Both the position numbers and the translations under genes were made by a program. This document shows, in pieces, positions 18,006 through 25,941 of a stretch of DNA of 64,000 bases. Under the pieces are notes generated by a model. The model was given only the letters and a program-made list of their open reading frames with translations. It was not told the origin of the DNA and did not search any database. Position 1 is the first letter of the stretch. Each line of letters opens with the position of its first letter. This stretch comes from Arthrobacter sp. S39 (lineage in GTDB: Bacteria; Actinomycetota; Actinomycetes; Actinomycetales; Micrococcaceae): the NCBI RefSeq assembly GCF_004320525.1, contig NZ_SIHX01000008.1, forward strand, positions 62,001 through 126,000, given 5' to 3'.

Positions 18006-18497
18006 TCAGGAGTCACCGATAAATCCCGAGCCCGCATAAAGGTGCAGGACGGGAATGCCGAGCTGGTCCTGCGCCTTGCTGGCCCAGTCGGTGTGGAATG
18101 TGTCCGACACGGCGTGCGGGCGGGTGACCACCACAGCCTGCGTCACCCCAAGTTCCTTGACCTTGGCCACCAGGCCCTTGACGGCACCGCCGTCCACCAC
18201 CTCGCCGGTCACGCCGGCACCCAGTCCTTCGAGGGCGGCCAGTGACACGGCCAGCGTCTCGGCCGCTTCCGCGCGTTCAGATGCCGGATCCGGGGCGCGG
18301 CTGGTCAGTTCCCGGAAAGCCTTGGAAATTTCCAGCAGCGACAGATGCTCCAGGAAGTCCACCACCAGGTGGCGTTCCGTGTTGGCCGGCACCAGCACCA
18401 CAAGGCGCGAGTCCGACCCGTTCACCAGCCGTTCTATGTTGACGCGGTCGTCCGCGCCCAGGGGTTCTTCGGTCAGGATGACGATGGGATCGCTCAT
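18006..18497 (-). CDS. Conserved hypothetical protein, nucleotide-binding-fold-like
   Basis: This acidic protein of 163 residues begins with a beta strand and an acidic loop (MSDPIVILTEEPLGADD) and alternates helices and strands throughout: LVVLVPANTERHLV, then a long helix, and AVVVTRPHAVSDTFHTDWAS near the end. The pattern fits an alpha/beta Rossmann-like or universal-stress-like fold. No catalytic residues stand out. It is encoded 15 bases upstream of msrB, so the two may be transcribed together. I do not recognise a named family. Confidence 0.6.
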   Translation of the reverse strand: MSDPIVILTEEPLGADDRVNIERLVNGSDSRLVVLVPANTERHLVVDFLEHLSLLEISKAFRELTSRAPDPASERAEAAETLAVSLAALEGLGAGVTGEVVDGGAVKGLVAKVKELGVTQAVVVTRPHAVSDTFHTDWASKAQDQLGIPVLHLYAGSGFIGDS

Positions 18498-18621
18498 GCC
18501 AACAGCCTAGTCCTGCGCCTCTGCCGCTGCATCCATTTGCCCCGGTGCGGCCCGCCGTGCGCTGCCCGGCGGCCGGGCAGCGGAATATGGCCGGCGGGCC
18601 ATTGGCAGTAAGAATGGACCC

Positions 18622-19896
18622 ATGGCTTCTTCTACACGGACCCTTTCCCCAACGGCCGCCCCGGTCCCTGCTGCCGACGGCGGGATGTCGCTTCGGGCCA
18701 AGTGGGCCATCGGCGGTGTCATCGGCGGCGGGGCCCTGGCCGGGCTGCTTGCCACCGGCTCCTCAGCCCTGGCCCTGTACTTTGCGCGGCGGGTGATCAC
18801 CCCCGCACCGCGGAGGGTCTCGGACCAGGAAGTGCTGGCCGTGATCCGCGAAGGCGAGGGCCAGCAGGTCATCCTGGCGGCCACGCCGGACACCACCGTG
18901 GACGGTGTGTACGGGCTGTTTTTCGACGGCGGCAAGGGCCACGCCCGGATCGGCCCCATCGTCTCCTACTCACCAGCAGAGCGCACAGTCCTCCGCGAAG
19001 TCGAGGCCGTCTACAGCGGCGACCTTAACACCGCCCACCGCGGCTGGTGGAGCGGCGCCATCCATCCTGACCCTGCCGCCGTCGGCCTGCCTGCCGAGGA
19101 CGTACTGATTGAGGTGGACGGCGGGCAGGCACCGGCGTGGCTTGTCCGTGCCGGTGGCACCTCACGCACCTGGGCGGTGATGGTCCACGGCCGGGGCGCC
19201 ACCCGCCAGGAGGCCCTCCGGGCCGTCGGCCCGGCCCTGGAACTCGGACTGACCAGCCTGCTGGTCTCGTACCGCAACGACGGCCTGGCGCCGTCGGCGG
19301 ACGACGGACGCTACGGCCTGGGGTCCACTGAATGGCGTGACATCGAGGCGGCGATCGAATACGCACTGGCGAATGGAGCCGAGGAGATTGTCCTCTTCGG
19401 CTGGTCCATGGGCGGCGCGATCTGCCTGCAGACAGCGGATCTGTCCAGGTACCGGCACCTGATCCGGGCCATGGTCCTGGACGCCCCCGTCATCAACTGG
19501 GTCAACGTCCTGGCCCACCACGCAGAGATCCACAGGATCCCGTCCCTGGTGGGACGCTACGGCCAGCTGATGCTGGGCCACCCGCTGGGGCGCAGGCTCA
19601 CGGGCCTCGCGGCACCGGTGGACCTGAAGGCCATGGACTGGGTCTCACGGGCTGTTGAGCTGCGCACGCCCACCCTGATTGTGCACAGCGTGGACGATGA
19701 ATACGTGCCCTACGGCCCGTCTGCCCTGCTGGCCGAGCGCAACCCGGAAATGGTGACGTTCGAGACGTTCAACCACGCCCGTCACACGAAGGAATGGAAC
19801 GTGGATCCTGCCCGCTGGGAGCGCCTGGTCAAGGCGTGGCTGCGGCAGCAGCTGGCGCCGAGGGTCAACCCCGGCCAGGCCGGATCTGCCGGGTAG
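18622..19896 (+). CDS. Membrane-anchored alpha/beta hydrolase
   Basis: This 424-residue protein has a short N-terminal cytoplasmic segment, one hydrophobic helix (about residues 27-55, AIGGVIGGGALAGLLATG), and a large globular domain. The hydrolase motifs are the nucleophile GWSMGG (Ser262), the acid in HSVDDEYVPY, and the histidine in FNHARHTKEW. It probably faces outside the membrane, acting on an ester, peptide or lipid; there is no substrate evidence. It is convergent with the YbaK gene, 14 bases away. Confidence 0.82.
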   Translation: MASSTRTLSPTAAPVPAADGGMSLRAKWAIGGVIGGGALAGLLATGSSALALYFARRVITPAPRRVSDQEVLAVIREGEGQQVILAATPDTTVDGVYGLFFDGGKGHARIGPIVSYSPAERTVLREVEAVYSGDLNTAHRGWWSGAIHPDPAAVGLPAEDVLIEVDGGQAPAWLVRAGGTSRTWAVMVHGRGATRQEALRAVGPALELGLTSLLVSYRNDGLAPSADDGRYGLGSTEWRDIEAAIEYALANGAEEIVLFGWSMGGAICLQTADLSRYRHLIRAMVLDAPVINWVNVLAHHAEIHRIPSLVGRYGQLMLGHPLGRRLTGLAAPVDLKAMDWVSRAVELRTPTLIVHSVDDEYVPYGPSALLAERNPEMVTFETFNHARHTKEWNVDPARWERLVKAWLRQQLAPRVNPGQAGSAG

Positions 19897-19910
19897 AGGA
19901 CGGGCGCTTC

Positions 19911-20408
19911 CTAGGCTTTGACGGAACCGATCGGGGCCGTGACGGCGGACGTCAGGCGGATGAGGTCCGCGGGCGCCAGTTCGAGGTCCAACCCCCGCCG
20001 GCCGCCCGAAACCAGTATTGTCTCCAGGGCCACGGCGCTGCTGTCTATGACAGTGGGTGAGGGCTGCCGCTGGCCCAGCGGCGAGATCCCGCCGAGCACA
20101 TAGCCGGTCCGGCGTTCGGCCGCCTGGGGATCCGCCATGGCGGCCTTCTTGGCGTTCAGGGCAGCTGCGAACGCCTTCAGGTCCAGGTTGCCGCTGACCG
20201 GAACAACGCCTACTGCCAGCCGGCCTTCCACCTCCACCATCAGCGTCTTGAACACCCGGGCGGGGTCCACGCCGAGAACTTCGGCAGCTTCCGTTCCGTA
20301 GCTTGCCGCGGACGGATCGTGGGTATACGGGTGCAGCACAAAGGGAACGCCGGCCGCGGTCAGAACCGCGGTGGCCGGCGTTCCCTGGGAAGTGCTTTTG
20401 CGCCCCAT
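19911..20408 (-). CDS. ybaK: YbaK/EbsC-type aminoacyl-tRNA deacylase
   Basis: This protein of 165 residues of the YbaK/EbsC family trans-edits mischarged Cys-tRNA(Pro). It has the family core VFKTLMVEVEGRLAVGVVPV, the KKAAMADPQAAERRTGYVLG region with the GGISPLG loop that holds the tRNA 3' end, and a conserved C-terminal strand. Proximity to SufE and a sulfurtransferase on the same strand (16 and about 490 bases upstream) gives a possible sulfur or cysteine theme. Confidence 0.88.
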   Translation of the reverse strand: MGRKSTSQGTPATAVLTAAGVPFVLHPYTHDPSAASYGTEAAEVLGVDPARVFKTLMVEVEGRLAVGVVPVSGNLDLKAFAAALNAKKAAMADPQAAERRTGYVLGGISPLGQRQPSPTVIDSSAVALETILVSGGRRGLDLELAPADLIRLTSAVTAPIGSVKA

Positions 20409-20423
20409 AAGGTGAGGTGCTGC

Positions 20424-20885
20424 CTAGCTGTGCAGCCGGGACGAGGCGGCGACCTTGCGCTTGATGCGGCCCAGCATGGCCGTCATGCCGCGCATCCGCA
20501 ACGGCGTGATGGCCCGGGTGAGGCCCAGCAGTTCAGGCATGTCGTCGGGAACCGCCAGGATTTCCGCTGCGCTGAGCCCGTCGAGTCCCTCGTGGAGCAC
20601 ACCGGCGAAACCCCGCGTGGTGGGGGCTTCGGGCGGCGCCTTGAAGTAGAGCCGGATGGCGCCGGCCGAACCGGCGTCGTGCTTTTCCGTCTCAATGGTC
20701 AGGAACAGCGGCGACTGGCATTCCACCACCTGCTCGAGGAGCTCGGGGTGGTCTTTCAGGCGGTCCGGCAGCTCCGGCAGTTCGCGCGAGAACTCGAGCA
20801 GCAGCTGCAGCCGCTCGGGTTCCGTGAGCGCCTGGAAGTCGTCGACGATTTCCGCCAGCGAGGCGGGCAAGGAATGAGTAGTCAT
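20424..20885 (-). CDS. sufE: SufE family Fe-S assembly sulfur acceptor
   Basis: This 153-residue protein has the SufE acceptor cysteine at position 56 in VVECQSPLF, followed by conserved LYFKAPPEAPTTRGFAGVLH and the C-terminal LRMRGMTAMLGRIK. SufE takes sulfur from the cysteine desulfurase SufS during iron-sulfur cluster assembly. The next gene upstream, ending 11 bases away, encodes a rhodanese-type sulfurtransferase, a sulfur-handling pair seen in other actinobacteria. The suf operon itself is not in this window. Confidence 0.88.
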   Translation of the reverse strand: MTTHSLPASLAEIVDDFQALTEPERLQLLLEFSRELPELPDRLKDHPELLEQVVECQSPLFLTIETEKHDAGSAGAIRLYFKAPPEAPTTRGFAGVLHEGLDGLSAAEILAVPDDMPELLGLTRAITPLRMRGMTAMLGRIKRKVAASSRLHS

Positions 20886-20895
20886 CTACTCCAGC

Positions 20896-21807
20896 TTACG
20901 CCGGGACGGAGCCGCGCTCAGCACCCTTGACGATGGGGACGCGCACGGCGTTGCCCCACTCGGTCCAGGAGCCGTCGTAGTTGCGGACGGTGTCAAAGCC
21001 CAGCAGGTACTTGAGGGCGAACCAGGTGTGGCTGGAACGCTCGCCGATCCGGCAGTACGCAACCACGTCATCGCCTGCGGTCAGGCCGGCCTCGCCGAGG
21101 TACAGGGCCTCGAGCTCGTCGCGGCTGCGGTACGTTCCGTCCGCCGCTGCGGCGCGGGCCCAGGGAATGGACGCCGCCGTGGGGATGTGGCCGCCACGCA
21201 GCGCGCCTTCTTCCGGGTAGGCGGGCATGTGGGTGCGCTGTCCCGTGTATTCCTCGGGGGAGCGGACGTCGATCAGCGGCTTGCCGAAGTGTGCCAGCAC
21301 GTCCTCTTTGAACGCGCGGATGGGAGAGTCGTTGCGTTCCACCACCGGGTAGTCGCCGGAGGCCGGAGCGGAGGTCTCGGTGGTCAGGTCCCTGCCTTCG
21401 GCGATCCACTTGTCGCGGCCGCCGTCCAGCAGCCTGACGTCTTCGTGGCCGAACAGGGTGAAGACCCAGAGGGCGTAGGCGGCCCACCAGTTGGACTTGT
21501 CGCCGTAGATGACCACGGTGCTGTCGCGGGAGATGCCCTTGGCTGCGGCCAGGGCGGCGAAAGCCTTACCGTCCACGTAGTCGCGGGTCACTTCGTCGTT
21601 AAGGTCGGTGTGCCAGTCGATCTTGACTGATCCGGGGATGTGGCCGGTCTCGTAGAGCAGGACGTCCTCGTCGGACTCCACTACCACCAGCTTTCCATCG
21701 GCCACGGCGCCGCTTCCAAGGGCGGCGGCGAGCCATTCGGTGGAAACCAGGCGCTCGGGACGGGCGTAGGCGGCGAACTTCTCGTTCTCTTCAACTGGGT
21801 AGGACAA
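20896..21807 (-). CDS. sseA: Sulfurtransferase (thiosulfate / 3-mercaptopyruvate)
   Basis: This enzyme of 303 residues has two rhodanese domains. The C-terminal domain carries the catalytic cysteine in [15 protein letters not shown], and the boundary motif [12 protein letters not shown] is a classic second-domain start. The N-terminal domain has lost its active cysteine, as is normal. It transfers sulfur from thiosulfate or 3-mercaptopyruvate to a thiophilic acceptor; CRIGERS matches actinobacterial thiosulfate sulfurtransferases. The start is a TTG at 21807 with AAAGG upstream. Confidence 0.87.
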   Translation of the reverse strand: MSYPVEENEKFAAYARPERLVSTEWLAAALGSGAVADGKLVVVESDEDVLLYETGHIPGSVKIDWHTDLNDEVTRDYVDGKAFAALAAAKGISRDSTVVIYGDKSNWWAAYALWVFTLFGHEDVRLLDGGRDKWIAEGRDLTTETSAPASGDYPVVERNDSPIRAFKEDVLAHFGKPLIDVRSPEEYTGQRTHMPAYPEEGALRGGHIPTAASIPWARAAAADGTYRSRDELEALYLGEAGLTAGDDVVAYCRIGERSSHTWFALKYLLGFDTVRNYDGSWTEWGNAVRVPIVKGAERGSVPA

Positions 21808-22024
21808 GGTGATGGCCTTTCATTGAAACGTACGGCGGACCTGCAGGAGGATGCTGGGAACCTGCTCCAACACTAGCCACGGCAGGGAGCGAAGTCCGCT
21901 GTTGCGTTAACAGAGGGAAATATGGCCTTCGTCACGTCCGTTGCAGGCCGGTGCTTTGGCGGGGGAGCCGTGCCGCATTGCCGGTATCCTTTCTGGGGAC
22001 AACCCACCAGCAGAACGGACCACC

Positions 22025-23062
22025 TTGGTACAGATCGAACAGCTTGCCGCCCGCACTCCGGCAGTTTCGGTGGATGAGCTCCTCAAGGGCTTTTTTCCTT
22101 CACCGCGGTTTGGCCAGGTCTCCTTCGCCAGCTACCGCCCGGACCCCAAACAGCCCAGCCAGGCCCACGCCGTCCGGGAACTGGAGGGTTTCGCGCACGG
22201 AGTGGGCGCCGGGAATGGCGGCGGGCTGTTCAAGAAGCTTTTTGCCAAGAAAGACACCTCCCGCGCCGGCATCTACCTTGACGGCGGCTTCGGCGTGGGC
22301 AAGACCCACCTCCTGGCATCCCTGTGGCACGCCGCCCCGGGGCCGAAGGCTTTCGGCACGTTTGTGGAGTACACCAACCTGGTGGGGGCCCTCTCCTTCC
22401 GCAAAACGGTGGAGGCCCTGAGCCACTACAAGCTGGTCTGCATCGATGAGTTTGAGCTCGATGATCCGGGCGACACCGTGCTGATGTCCCGGCTGATGCG
22501 TGAACTGGCCGACGCCGGCGTGAAACTGGCTGCGACCTCCAACACCCTTCCGGGTTCACTGGGTGACGGCCGGTTTGCCGCCGTCGACTTCCAGCGTGAA
22601 ATCCAGGTCCTCGCGGACCAGTTTGACGTCATCAGGATCGACGGCGAGGATTTCCGCCACCGCGGCCTGCCCACGCCGCCGTCGCCGCTGAAGAACAGCG
22701 AGCTCGCCGCCCAGATGAAGGCCGAGTTCGACGGCAAGACCGTGGCGCAGGACGAATTCAGCACGTTGATCAACCACCTCGCCGGTGTGCACCCGAGCCG
22801 CTACCGGCAGCTGATCGACGGCATCGACGGGGTGGTGTGGCGCAACGTTGAAACCATCACCGAGCAGGCCGTCGCTCTGCGTTTTGTGGTGCTGGCCGAC
22901 CGGCTGTATGACAAGGACGTGCCCATCCTGGCCAGCGGGGTCCCCTTCGACCAACTGTTCACCGACGAGATGATGCACGGTGGCTACACCAAGAAGTACT
23001 ACCGTGCCGTGTCCCGCCTGACAGCCCTGGCCCGGGAAGGCCAGAACCACGAGCCGTCCTAA
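22025..23062 (+). CDS. zapE: Cell division protein ZapE (AFG1-like ATPase)
   Basis: This protein of about 345 residues has the AFG1/ZapE P-loop in DGGFGVGKTHLLASLW and Walker B in KLVCIDEFELDDPGDT, followed by a sensor block RLMRELADAGVKLAATSNTLP and C-terminal FHHRGL-like FRHRGLPTPP. ZapE is a membrane-associated ATPase; in E. coli it helps the Z ring. The TTG at 22025 is chosen because it places the conserved IEQLAARTPAVSVDELLKGF at the N terminus; a TTG at 21941 would add 28 residues, and no strong Shine-Dalgarno marks either. Confidence 0.85.
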   Translation: MVQIEQLAARTPAVSVDELLKGFFPSPRFGQVSFASYRPDPKQPSQAHAVRELEGFAHGVGAGNGGGLFKKLFAKKDTSRAGIYLDGGFGVGKTHLLASLWHAAPGPKAFGTFVEYTNLVGALSFRKTVEALSHYKLVCIDEFELDDPGDTVLMSRLMRELADAGVKLAATSNTLPGSLGDGRFAAVDFQREIQVLADQFDVIRIDGEDFRHRGLPTPPSPLKNSELAAQMKAEFDGKTVAQDEFSTLINHLAGVHPSRYRQLIDGIDGVVWRNVETITEQAVALRFVVLADRLYDKDVPILASGVPFDQLFTDEMMHGGYTKKYYRAVSRLTALAREGQNHEPS

Positions 23063-23081
23063 AGATTGGGGCAGGCCCTTT

Positions 23082-23145
23082 CGTGTCGACTCCGTCGCCA
23101 CGTAGGGACCCTGCTGCCCCACTCTAGCTGGGGCACTTCGACACG
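23082..23145. terminator. Nested hairpin between zapE and benE
   Basis: An outer pair CGTGTCGA (23082-23089) with TCGACACG (23138-23145) encloses an inner hairpin TGCCCCA (23115-23121) with TGGGGCA (23129-23135) and a 7-base loop. The genes are convergent, so a bidirectional terminator is likely. There is no U run. Confidence 0.5.
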
Positions 23146-23216
23146 GACACGCCGCCGAAATGGCTGGCTTCCCGGGTTCCGCCGCCCAAAGTGCCCCACG
23201 ACGGCGGCACTCACCA

Positions 23217-24431
23217 TCAGTCTGGCGTCCCGCGGTCCTTGAGTAGCCAGCGCACCAGCAGGCCGGCTGCCAGCGCCCAAAAAGCGGCGCCGATGCCCGC
23301 GATGCTGAGGCCGGAGGCGGCAACCAGGAATGTCACGGATGCGGCGATCCGCTCGTCCGCCGCGGCCAGGGCGGACGACACCGAAGCCGCCAGGGTGCCG
23401 ATCAGCGCCAGCCCCGCAACTGCCTCCAGCAGGCCCGGCGGAGCGGCGCTGACCAACGTCACCAGTGCTGCCGAAAACAGCGCGAGCACCAGGTAGGCCA
23501 GGCCCGAAGTGAAGGCCGCGATCCAGCGGCGGCTCCTGTCCGCGCCCGCTTCGGAGCCGGCGGCGAGGGCAGCACTGAGGGCGGCCAGGTTCATGGCGTG
23601 GCCGCCGAACGGTGCGCTGAGCATCGTTCCGGCGCCGGTCACCAGCATGGAGGGCGCCCAAGGCGTGGTGTAGCCAAACGACTTAAGCACCGCGATCCCT
23701 GGGATGTTCTGCGACGCCATGGTCACGATGAACAGCGGCAGGGCGATCCCGGCGATGGCCTGGACGCTGAACGCAGGAGCCGTCCACGTGAGCGCGGGCA
23801 GGTATCCGCCCTCCAGCTTCCCTGCGCCTCCCATGGACAGATGGATGGCTATCACGGCCAGGGCCACTGCGAGGGAGGCGGGCACGGACCAGCGGGGTGC
23901 GAACTTCATCATCAGGAGCCAGCAGATGATGACCGGAGCTGCCTGTAGGGGGTTGGTTCCCAGTGCGGTGAACGGCGCCAGGCATAGCGACAGAAGTACG
24001 CCGGCCAGCATGGCCTGCGCCAGGGACGTGGGAATGCGCGCCAGCAGCCTGCCGAGTGCCGGGATCAGCCCCGTCAGGCCGATCAGCACCCCGGTCACCA
24101 GGAAAGCTCCGACGGCGGCCGGCCACCCGCCGTCGACCGTTCCGGCTCCGGCCAGCAGGGCAGCTCCCGGCGTGGACCACGCGAGCGTCACCGGAACCTT
24201 GGACCGCCAGGAGAGCCAGAGCACGCCGACGCCGAACACCAGTGTGAGGGCCAGCAGCCCGGATGCCGCCTGGGCTGGCGTGGCGCCCACGGCCCGGAGC
24301 CCGGCCAGGACCACCGCGAACGAGGACGTAAAGCCCACCAAAGCCGTCACAATGCCCGCGCCGACCGGTTGCGACAGGTGGCGGGACCGGTCGGCGGTGC
24401 CGGGGAGGACGGTTGGTGAGGGATGTGGCAT
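23217..24431 (-). CDS. benE: Benzoate/H+ symporter BenE family transporter
   Basis: This 404-residue membrane protein has about twelve hydrophobic segments. The BenE signature is PVGAGIVTALVGFTSSFAVV near the start, followed by a Pro-rich helix break SWRSKVPVTLAWSTPGAALL and a mid-protein glycine/proline block GLTGLIPALG. BenE carriers import benzoate with a proton. No ben or catechol catabolic gene is in view, so the substrate may be another aromatic acid. ATG at 24431 opens the conserved region within 20 residues. The gene is preceded by a gap of about 100 bases. Confidence 0.85.
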   Translation of the reverse strand: MPHPSPTVLPGTADRSRHLSQPVGAGIVTALVGFTSSFAVVLAGLRAVGATPAQAASGLLALTLVFGVGVLWLSWRSKVPVTLAWSTPGAALLAGAGTVDGGWPAAVGAFLVTGVLIGLTGLIPALGRLLARIPTSLAQAMLAGVLLSLCLAPFTALGTNPLQAAPVIICWLLMMKFAPRWSVPASLAVALAVIAIHLSMGGAGKLEGGYLPALTWTAPAFSVQAIAGIALPLFIVTMASQNIPGIAVLKSFGYTTPWAPSMLVTGAGTMLSAPFGGHAMNLAALSAALAAGSEAGADRSRRWIAAFTSGLAYLVLALFSAALVTLVSAAPPGLLEAVAGLALIGTLAASVSSALAAADERIAASVTFLVAASGLSIAGIGAAFWALAAGLLVRWLLKDRGTPD

Positions 24432-24560
24432 ATCTGGCAGGTTACCGGCTGTGTCCCGGATGGCTGAAAGCGTCCTTAAACGCCAAAGGCGCGGGTGCCG
24501 CCTCCCGGCGGGACCCGCGCCCCCTTGACGTGCTAGGGCAAGGCCCTGGCCAAATCCTTG

Positions 24561-24824
24561 TTACGGAGCCTTGTCGACCGGCGGAACCGGCGGAACAGGG
24601 GTGACCGGCGGGACCTGCTCAGCGGCAGGTGCGGCACCGGGGGTTCCGTTCTTGTCAACGAGCTTGGAAGCGCCGTCCTGGATCTTGTCCACGTGACCTG
24701 CGTACTTGCCGCCGGTCTTGGTGTCGACAAAATCGCCGGCCTTGGTGATGCCGTCCTTGATGGCCTGCTCGTTGCCATGGATAAGACCTTTAGCCTTGCC
24801 CTTAAGATCGTCAATCAGTCCCAC
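24561..24824 (-). CDS. Small antitoxin-like protein (MT0933 family type)
   Basis: This 87-residue protein has an N-terminal part GLIDDLKGKAKGLI followed by KDGITKAGDFVDTKTGGKY and GHVDKIQDGASKLV, an amphipathic helical arrangement typical of the actinobacterial MT0933-like antitoxin family. It then carries a Pro/Val-rich tail (VPPVTPVPPVPPV). A strong GGGAGG site lies 5 bases before a GTG at 24824, which I prefer to the GTG at 24830. No toxin gene is seen adjacent; many family members may simply be stress-related small proteins. Confidence 0.62.
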   Translation of the reverse strand: MGLIDDLKGKAKGLIHGNEQAIKDGITKAGDFVDTKTGGKYAGHVDKIQDGASKLVDKNGTPGAAPAAEQVPPVTPVPPVPPVDKAP

Positions 24825-24945
24825 GAGCACCTCCCTTCAATCGCGGAGCCAGGTCGCTCCTCCGCAACCGATCCTAGCCCTGTCTCCTGGAGGTGCCAAG
24901 GTGCTGTGACAAAACCTGTCAAACGGCGAAATGTGGCCGGGCAAT

Positions 24946-24970
24946 AAAAAAGCAGCTCCGGGGAGCTGCT
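24946..24970 (-). terminator. Intrinsic terminator of the minus-strand tRNA array
   Basis: On the minus strand the hairpin arms AGCAGCTC and GAGCTGCT (24963-24970 and 24951-24958) with a 4-base loop are followed by a run of U (complement of AAAAAA at 24946-24951). It lies just past the 3' end of the last tRNA (24976), so it ends the five-tRNA transcript. Confidence 0.85.
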
Positions 24971-24975
24971 GCTTG

Positions 24976-25047
24976 TGGGCGATACTGGGATCGAACCAGT
25001 GACCTCTTCCGTGTCAGGGAAGCGCGCTACCGCTGCGCCAATCGCCC
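24976..25047 (-). tRNA. tRNA-Val (GAC)
   Basis: A full 72-nt cloverleaf on the minus strand starts GGGCGATTGGCGCAG. The anticodon loop CTGACAC between CTTCC and GGAAG gives GAC, the T-arm is GTTCGATCC, and the discriminator is A. CCA is not encoded. It is identical to the copy at 25225-25296. Confidence 0.95.
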
Positions 25048-25093
25048 GGAACCGGAAGTCCGGTTTATTGGGATGTGTTCTTATAAAGAAGAG

Positions 25094-25166
<73 letters not shown>

Positions 25167-25224
25167 GTATGAAGTGCGCCGGCCAGGGCCGGACGAACTG
25201 CATGAAGCAAGTTTCCTTGCTTGG

Positions 25225-25296
25225 TGGGCGATACTGGGATCGAACCAGTGACCTCTTCCGTGTCAGGGAAGCGCGCTACCGCTGCGCCAATCGCCC
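25225..25296 (-). tRNA. tRNA-Val (GAC), second copy
   Basis: This 72-nt cloverleaf is identical to the tRNA at 24976-25047, including anticodon GAC and discriminator A. The flanking spacers differ, so only the tRNA itself is conserved between copies. Confidence 0.95.
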
Positions 25297-25336
25297 ATTG
25301 CCATCCGGGATTAACCGGAAACCATGGTTTTCACCG

Positions 25337-25407
25337 AGGTGGGTACGGGATTCGAACCCGTGTATACGGCTTTGCAGGCCGCTGCCTCGCCTCTCGGCCA
25401 ACCCACC
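25337..25407 (-). tRNA. tRNA-Cys (GCA)
   Basis: This 71-nt cloverleaf on the minus strand starts GGTGGGTTGGCCGAG. The anticodon loop CTGCAAA gives GCA, the T-arm is GTTCGAATC, and the discriminator is U, as is usual for tRNA-Cys. Confidence 0.94.
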
Positions 25408-25454
25408 GTGTAAGCGCCGGTTCGTAAGATCCTTTGCCGTGACAGTGTCCTGCG

Positions 25455-25527
<73 letters not shown>

Positions 25528-25585
25528 ATTTGTTGGCTTGATTCCCTGCCGTTTGGGCATTTCCTCGCTTCCAACGAGTAAGAAC

Positions 25586-25613
25586 TCTATAGGAGGTTTA
25601 GGGATTCTCCAAA
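25586..25613 (-). promoter_or_regulatory. Candidate promoter of the tRNA array
   Basis: Read on the minus strand, TTTGGA (complement of 25608-25613) and TATAGA (complement of 25586-25591) are separated by 16 bases. They lie about 60 bases before the first tRNA, so a short 5' leader would be processed off. Assigned by similarity to sigma-70 type elements only. Confidence 0.4.
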
Positions 25614-25671
25614 TCGGGGGTGCCCGGCACCGCCCGGATGCCCCTGGATCCCCGGAATCTAGGGAAGTTTT

Positions 25672-25693
25672 CGAATTACAGACCTGTAATTCG
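25672..25693. repeat. 22-bp perfect palindrome between divergent tRNA transcripts
   Basis: CGAATTACAG (25672-25681) and CTGTAATTCG (25684-25693) form a perfect inverted repeat around two bases. It lies in the 237-base gap between the minus-strand tRNA array and the plus-strand tRNA-Val, 145 and 72 bases from the two. A-T rich arms of this kind look like a dimeric repressor site. No open reading frame is convincing in this gap. Confidence 0.6.
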
Positions 25694-25764
25694 GGTGGTT
25701 CGCCGGTCGAGTTGGGGCCCGATTTCGGATTCGGCTCAGGGTGGGCTAGCATTCAAATGCATCG

Positions 25765-25836
25765 GGGCGATTGGCGCAGTGGTAGCGCGCTTCGTTCACA
25801 CCGAAGAGGTCACTGGTTCGAACCCAGTATCGCCCA
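25765..25836 (+). tRNA. tRNA-Val (CAC)
   Basis: This 72-nt cloverleaf on the plus strand starts GGGCGATTGGCGCAG. The anticodon loop TTCACAC between CTTCG and CGAAG gives CAC, the T-arm is GTTCGAACC, and the discriminator is A. It decodes GUG and is nearly identical to the GAC copies outside the anticodon arm. It is followed by a strong terminator. Confidence 0.94.
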
Positions 25837-25845
25837 CCGATAACC

Positions 25846-25886
25846 GGTCCGTTTCCGCTCCTTAGGAGCGGAAACGGACCTTTTTT
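25846..25886 (+). terminator. Intrinsic terminator after tRNA-Val (CAC)
   Basis: A perfect 16-bp stem (25846-25861 with 25865-25880), loop TTA, is followed by six T (25881-25886). The stem arms carry GGTCCGTTTCCGCTCC and its complement. It is a textbook rho-independent terminator. Confidence 0.95.
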
Positions 25887-25941
25887 ATGCCCGGGTTCCT
25901 GCGCCGGCCATTCTGTCAGCCCCTTGTGAAAGAGTCTTTGT

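Noticed and set aside
23217..24431. Aromatic degradation cluster around benE
   Set aside because: Neighbours (zapE, small antitoxin-like gene, tRNAs) are unrelated and no ring-cleavage genes are present.
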